From assembly GCA_002255495.1 (NCBI GenBank), contig NCAP01000012.1:1-37800 (forward strand): a stretch of DNA of 37,800 nucleotides. The letters are read 5' to 3'. The position numbers and the translations under genes were made by a program. The notes beneath the pieces are model-generated. The model was not told the DNA's origin, made no database searches, and saw only the letters and a program-made list of their open reading frames with translations. Position 1 is the stretch's first letter; each line of letters opens with the position of its first letter. This document shows positions 34,331 to 37,800 of the stretch, one piece after another. Source of the stretch: Rhodospirillales bacterium 20-60-12. Lineage in GTDB: Bacteria; Pseudomonadota; Alphaproteobacteria; Acetobacterales; Acetobacteraceae.

Positions 34331-35187
34331 GTGGCCGAGCTGGGTGTCTCTGAACGGTTTGCCTGCCGGGTGCTGGGGCAACCGCGCACGACCCAGCGCA
34401 GGGTCTCCCGAACGGCCGACGACGACGTTGCGTTGACCCAGGACATCATTTCCCTGGCGAAGCAGTATGGCCGTTACGGGTATCGGCGGATCACGGCGCT
34501 GCTGCGGGATGCCGGGTGGCTAGCGAACAAGAAACGCGTCGAACGGATCTGGCGCCAGGAGGGGCCAAAGGTTCCGCAACGCCAGCCCAAGCGCGGGCGG
34601 CTTTGGTTAATGATGGATCATGTATACGTCTACGGCCGGAACGACCCAAACATGTCTGGGCTTATGATTTTGTTGAGGACCGCACGCATGACGGACGCAA
34701 GATACGGATGCTGAATATCGTTGATGAATTCAGCCGTGAAGCGCTTGCGATCCGTGTCGCGCGATGGCTCAACTCCAATGACGTCATCGACGTGCTTTCG
34801 GATTTGTTTATTCTGCGCGGCGTGCCGACGCATATACGGTCAGATAACGGCCCTGAATTCATCGCAAAAGCGGTGCAGGCGTGGATCACTGGCGTTGGCG
34901 CGCAGACCGCTTACATCACACCAGGCAGCCCCAGGGAGAACGGCTACATCGAAAGTTTCAACGCGCGGCTGCGCGATGAGTTCCTGAACGGTGAAATTTT
35001 CTACACACTGCAAGAGGCCAAGATTTTGATCGAAGCGTGGCGGCGTCAATACAATACTATCCGGCCGCATTCGTCACTCGGCTATCGACCACCAGCGCCA
35101 GAGGTTTTGATGTGGCCGGCACCGCCAGCCGCTTTGAATGGCGCGCTGCCGGCCACATCAAAACCAGCCCAGCCGCCGTGCAATTAA
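34331..35187 (+). pseudogene. IS3-family transposase OrfB, frameshifted
   Basis: The DDE integrase half of the transposase. Frame 2 encodes the HTH-21-like region (ELGVSERFACRVLGQPRTTQR...YGRYGYRRITALLRDAGW) up to PKRGRLWL. The continuation, NDGSCIRLRPERPKHVWAYDF, is then in frame 1. Restoring one A in the run at about 34608-34610 joins them, so a single-base deletion is the simplest explanation. The catalytic triad is present in the downstream part: D in VWAYDF, D in RSDNGPEF, and E in PRENGYIESFN. The coding sense probably begins upstream of 34331 by frameshift from orfA. The downstream fragment alone should be non-functional. Confidence 0.88.
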
Positions 35188-35208
35188 CTACATTGGAAAT
35201 GGACCACC

Positions 35209-36002
35209 GAATGGGGGGCTTGCCACGGTCACCGTGATCTCCGTGGCACCCGTTGGGTGAACGGCAGTCACGTTATTGACCGCCAGGGGGGACGCGATAT
35301 TACCACCGAAATCATCGGGGATATAACGGCCAACGTCACCGAACCAGATTTGCCCACCTCAATTATCAACTACAAATACCTTGTTCAACGATGCCAGATT
35401 ATAGGTTGCACCGATAATTCCTGCACCGCCGAACTGGCTCAGTCGATGTCCGTTCTGGTCGGTATAGGCAAAGTCACGCGCCAAGCCGGAGACCTGAAGA
35501 TGAACCGCCTTTGTCGTGTATTCATATTTTGCGCTGAAATCTGGCATCGGATTGGACCTCGTTGGCACTTCAATATTATCGCGCGTATCCTGATGTCCGG
35601 CCCGAGGATCTTCGGCTGCTACTGAAAACACTAAACTTTTGGTGAGCGGAAGCGAATAGCGGATTTGCTCTGTGCGTTCAGCCGGAATTCCCGCGGGGCC
35701 GGACAATTGGGAATCAAATTTCCGATCGAAAATTTAGGCCCAAGATTCTGCGTGGGATCGCAAATGACTTGAAAATTTATGAAACCGCCAACATGAAGAG
35801 ACGTCGTAGTGCCAGGTATCATGAATGACCCCGGAAACACGCCCTTGGTGACGTACTGATCATTCATCACGCCCTGTTGCTCCGCGCGAGTCGGCGTTTG
35901 GGCCTGCAATTGAGAGATTTCGTCGGCCCGTGCGGCCGACATCGCGACAAGCATAGCCAATGTAGAAATCGCCGCAAGGCGCAATTTTTGTAAGCTTATC
36001 AT
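35209..36002 (-). pseudogene. decayed outer-membrane porin gene (DcaP-like, tentative)
   Basis: The 5' part (36002 to about 35700) encodes a signal peptide (ISLQKLRLAAISTLAMLVAM...ARA), a short QLQAQ helix and a first barrel region (FPGSFMIPGTTTSLHVGGFINFQ), after a good GGGAGA ribosome site. Near 35700 the frame shifts by what looks like an internal deletion. The new frame encodes porin-like text (ERTEQIRYSLPLTKSLVFSVAAEDPR, then FSAKYEYTTKAVHLQVSGLARDF). It meets a TGA at 35359-35361 and then stays open to the insertion sequence. If the insertion sequence is removed, that frame ends in Phe followed by TAG, compatible with a porin C-terminus. Total length is far below the usual 400 or more residues. 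Confidence 0.7.
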
Positions 36003-36309
36003 AAGGTCTCCCTGGATCTAATTTCATTCGCGGCTTTTGATCAACCGCTATTGCCCATCGCTCATCCGCCAACGATACGCGATGAATGCTGCACTGCATC
36101 AATGGCGCGATTGGTATTACGCGGGTCGCCTAAACTGGAGCAGTTATTTTCACCGCTCAGGCTTAATCGTTTTTTACGATGACAAAGTTCGATATCGCAG
36201 ATGATTGGGCGCACCACCCATCCCGCTTCTCGCTTGCGCTGCCGCACTAATATTCTTATATAAGTTAGATATTAGTAGACCCATTGAAAATGATGGGCGG
36301 GAGGGAACA
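36003..36309. other. divergent intergenic region between porin remnant and DUF3311 gene
   Basis: About 307 bases without a convincing gene. It is more AT-rich than its surroundings, especially 36240-36300, and holds the upstream regions of the porin remnant (leftward) and the transporter pair (rightward). The short open frames inside it lack ribosome sites or family resemblance. A candidate promoter for the rightward genes is listed separately. Confidence 0.6.
36234..36262 (+). promoter_or_regulatory. candidate sigma-70-type promoter for the DUF3311/SSS pair
   Basis: TTGCGC (36234-36239), a 17-base spacer and TATATA (36257-36262) resemble -35 and -10 elements about 50 bases upstream of the DUF3311 ATG at 36310. 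The match is partial and based on inspection only. Confidence 0.35.
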
Positions 36310-36537
36310 ATGCGCATTTCCATGATTGCATGGTTAATCGGCTTGGTCGTCATCGTCGGACTCTACACAATCGGGCCTGCAGCTGGATTTAACACGGCCG
36401 GCCCCGCCATATGGGGCATGCCACGGCTTTATTTCTGGTTTGTTCTGGTGCCAGTCCTCAATCCGTTCATTCTGGGCGTCGTCTATCTCATCGACCGGGC
36501 CGACAATGGAACGGACGATGAACAGGTCCGGGAGTAA
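36310..36537 (+). CDS. DUF3311 small membrane protein, symporter partner
   Basis: A 75-residue protein with two transmembrane helices (about residues 4-20 and 39-61; PRLYFWFVLVPVLNPFILGVVYLID) and a short acidic C-terminal tail. DUF3311 proteins are typically encoded directly upstream of sodium:solute symporters and are thought to be small accessory subunits; the spacing here is five bases. A strong GGGAGGG site fixes the ATG at 36310. Because the symporter downstream is truncated, this protein may now lack a functional partner. Confidence 0.85.
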   Translation: MRISMIAWLIGLVVIVGLYTIGPAAGFNTAGPAIWGMPRLYFWFVLVPVLNPFILGVVYLIDRADNGTDDEQVRE

Positions 36538-36542
36538 CCATT

Positions 36543-37709
36543 ATGTCCAGCACCAGTTTCATTATGGCCTTCGTGCTTGTCGGTGTTATCCTAGTAACCT
36601 GGATCGGCATTCGCAGCGGCCGCTCCGCCTCGCGGACCATGGAAGGCTGGGTGGTCAACGACCGCCAAATGGGGCCTGTCCTCACCTGGTTTTTGCTTGG
36701 GACCGAAATCTATACCGCCTTTACCTTCCTCGGCCTTGCCGGGTTTGCTTATAGCAAAGGGGGTGGAGCCTTCTACAATGTCGCAACCAATGATGTCGGT
36801 TACGCACTCGGTTTCTTTATACTGCCAGCCATTGGACTGCTCGGTCGCAAATTCGGCTATGTCACGCAGTCCGATTTCATTGCCGGCCGTTATCAGAGTA
36901 AATTACTGGGTATTGTTGTCGCATTCTGTGCGGCTATTATCATGATCGCTTATATCGATCTGAACATCGAAGGATTGGGCGCTATCTTAACGGTGCTGAC
37001 AAATCATCGGCTCAATGTGGTCACCGCTGACACGATCGGCTTTTCGATCCTCTCACTCGCGGTGTTTCTCGGCGGTATCCGTGGCAATGCCTGGCAGTCC
37101 GTCATCAAGGATGTCCTGATGTTTGGCTCTATAGCAGTCCTATTCGTGGTGGTTCCCTATAAATATTTTGCGGGCTTCGGCGATATGTTCAGTCAAATGA
37201 TAACGCATATCCCGAAGCGTATCACGATGCCCGGCCCCTCGCCCAAATTCGGTCTATCATGGTTCTGGACAACTGTGCTCCTAACCGGGTTTGGGCAATG
37301 GATGTGGCCCCAATGGTTCAATGTCGCGTTCTCTGCGAGGGGTTCGCGTACGCTTAAACTACAAGCGGTTTTCATGCCACTTTACCAGCTGGTTAAAGTG
37401 GCCGTTATCACGATCGGCTTCGCGGCAATTATGATCTTCACAACCCAGAAAGTCTCCGGTAACGAGGTCATATTGCTCCTTGCCAAGCAGATATTTCCGC
37501 CTTGGGCTTTGGCCATTTTCGCGCTCGCTGCCGTGCTATCGGCCATTGTGCCGGCAGGTCCGATCATCATGATGTCCTGCACATTGTTGGCACGAAATGT
37601 CTATGCCGAATTTCGGCCGGGCATGAGCACTGAATCAATGTTTACTATGACCAGGTCCTTGGTGTTTGTGGTGACGTTCATGGCTTTGATCCTTTCTTGG
37701 CTTTTTTGA
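36543..37709 (+). CDS. sodium:solute symporter family transporter, 3'-truncated
   Basis: A 388-residue SSS-family permease with about ten visible hydrophobic helices. It has family-type segments MEGWVVNDRQMGPVLTWFLLGTEIYTAFTFLG, YVTQSDFIAGRYQS and LAAVLSAIVPAGPIIMMSCTLLARNVY. Full-length relatives are around 480-500 residues. Here the reading ends abruptly after the helix TRSLVFVVTFMALILSWLF, where homologues continue with further helices. No downstream frame restores hydrophobic sequence; instead a zinc-ribbon frame on the other strand overlaps the end. A rearrangement breakpoint close to 37690-37710 is the likely cause. It is coupled to the DUF3311 gene. The original substrate is unknown, perhaps an organic acid. 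Confidence 0.8.
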   Translation: MSSTSFIMAFVLVGVILVTWIGIRSGRSASRTMEGWVVNDRQMGPVLTWFLLGTEIYTAFTFLGLAGFAYSKGGGAFYNVATNDVGYALGFFILPAIGLLGRKFGYVTQSDFIAGRYQSKLLGIVVAFCAAIIMIAYIDLNIEGLGAILTVLTNHRLNVVTADTIGFSILSLAVFLGGIRGNAWQSVIKDVLMFGSIAVLFVVVPYKYFAGFGDMFSQMITHIPKRITMPGPSPKFGLSWFWTTVLLTGFGQWMWPQWFNVAFSARGSRTLKLQAVFMPLYQLVKVAVITIGFAAIMIFTTQKVSGNEVILLLAKQIFPPWALAIFALAAVLSAIVPAGPIIMMSCTLLARNVYAEFRPGMSTESMFTMTRSLVFVVTFMALILSWLF

Positions 37710-37800
37710 ATCCGGTTCTGGCCTTGCACTCAGGGCATGACTTCGGAATTTCAACTCGCGGTTCCCATTTGTATCCGCACTTCGGACATTCGCACTCCAT
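37678..37800 (-). CDS. small Cys4 zinc-ribbon protein or C-terminal zinc-ribbon (reaches window edge)
   Basis: On the minus strand an ATG at 37800 opens a 40-codon frame ending in TGA at 37678-37680. It reads MECECPKCGYKWEPRV, then EIPKSCPECKARTGF, then a Lys-rich tail (KKAKKGSKP). C5/C8 and C22/C25 form a textbook treble-clef/zinc-ribbon spacing, with a Tyr-x-Trp after the first knuckle. Similar CPKCGYxWxPRV...PKxCPxC modules are, from memory, frequent in archaeal and mobile-element small proteins. The ATG may be internal, because the frame can continue beyond the window. It overlaps the last 32 bases of the truncated symporter gene. Confidence 0.55.
   Translation of the reverse strand: MECECPKCGYKWEPRVEIPKSCPECKARTGFKKAKKGSKP

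Larger units (their letters stand above)
33978..35208 (+). mobile_element. IS3-family insertion sequence
   Basis: An element of about 1.23 kb with orfA and orfB in -1 register, as in IS3-family members. The terminal inverted repeats are imperfect. The left end TGATCCACCTTTGATGTAGTT matches the complement of the right end, TGGTCCATTTCCAATGTAGTT, at most positions; the right tip may carry two extra bases. A 4-bp direct repeat, GAAT, flanks it (33974-33977 and 35209-35212), consistent with target duplication of the IS407-type subgroup. orfB carries a frameshift, so this copy is probably inactive by itself. It lies at the 3' end of a decayed porin gene. Confidence 0.88.

Noticed and set aside
35257-35625. 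Plus-strand open frame of 122 codons between the insertion sequence and the porin remnant
   Set aside because: GTG start without a ribosome site, no family resemblance, and it lies antisense to the porin remnant whose frame makes better sense.
31003-37800. Genomic island bounded by a duplicated tRNA-Arg 3' end
   Set aside because: No second copy of the tRNA 3' sequence and no integrase were found in the window; the XerC at 26977 is the housekeeping type.

Overview
The window looks like chromosome from an alphaproteobacterium of the Rhodospirillales/Acetobacteraceae type, possibly an acidophile related to Acidiphilium or Acidocella. This rests on recalled gene order and protein character, not on a search. 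The order tsaE-murU-addB-addA-trxA and the block xerC-transaldolase-priA-atpHAGDC are alphaproteobacterial. So are the TrxB-like ferredoxin-NADP reductase without a redox CxxC, the IalB-like gene coupled to rlmN, and RibA with a RibB-like N-terminal domain. Coding DNA is GC-rich, genes are tightly packed, and ATGA, TGATG or TTGA stop/start overlaps are frequent.

Positions 1-8700 hold the 3' end of an unidentified gene, a small membrane protein, NAD kinase coupled to a Nit1-like amidase (minus strand), two small exported proteins, rlmN, a membrane-anchored triheme cytochrome c with no dehydrogenase partner, and an overlapping GNAT / carbon-nitrogen hydrolase / lpxB operon. Positions 8670-9615 carry two direct copies of a two-hairpin palindromic element that flank one hotdog-like thioesterase gene. 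Paired substitutions between the copies preserve the stem. A perfect CRP-type site lies in front of that gene.

Positions 9605-17890 (minus strand) form a long run: tsaE, murU, addB, addA, trxA and a YciA-like thioesterase. They cover tRNA t6A synthesis, muropeptide recycling, double-strand break repair and redox. The amgK kinase that normally sits between tsaE and murU is absent. Positions 17971-28969 hold the ferredoxin-NADP reductase, the complete F1 sector of ATP synthase (atpC, D, G, A, H), priA, transaldolase, xerC, a small P-loop kinase and a YkuD L,D-transpeptidase. Positions 28966-31079 hold ribA, an orphan OmpR-type response regulator and tRNA-Arg(CCU).

Downstream of the tRNA the region is more variable. 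It holds an AhpD-like protein behind a perfect FNR/FixK box, a LysR regulator diverging from an FMN azoreductase with a palindromic T-N11-A operator between them, and a YceI protein. Next is an IS3-family insertion sequence whose transposase is frameshifted, inserted at the 3' end of an already decayed porin pseudogene. Last come a DUF3311 / sodium:solute symporter pair whose symporter is truncated, and, overlapping its end, a Cys4 zinc-ribbon reading frame that runs to the window edge.

No CRISPR array, prophage, toxin-antitoxin pair or recognisable defence system was seen. The strongest candidates for something undescribed are the covarying hairpin repeats and the rearrangement at the right edge.
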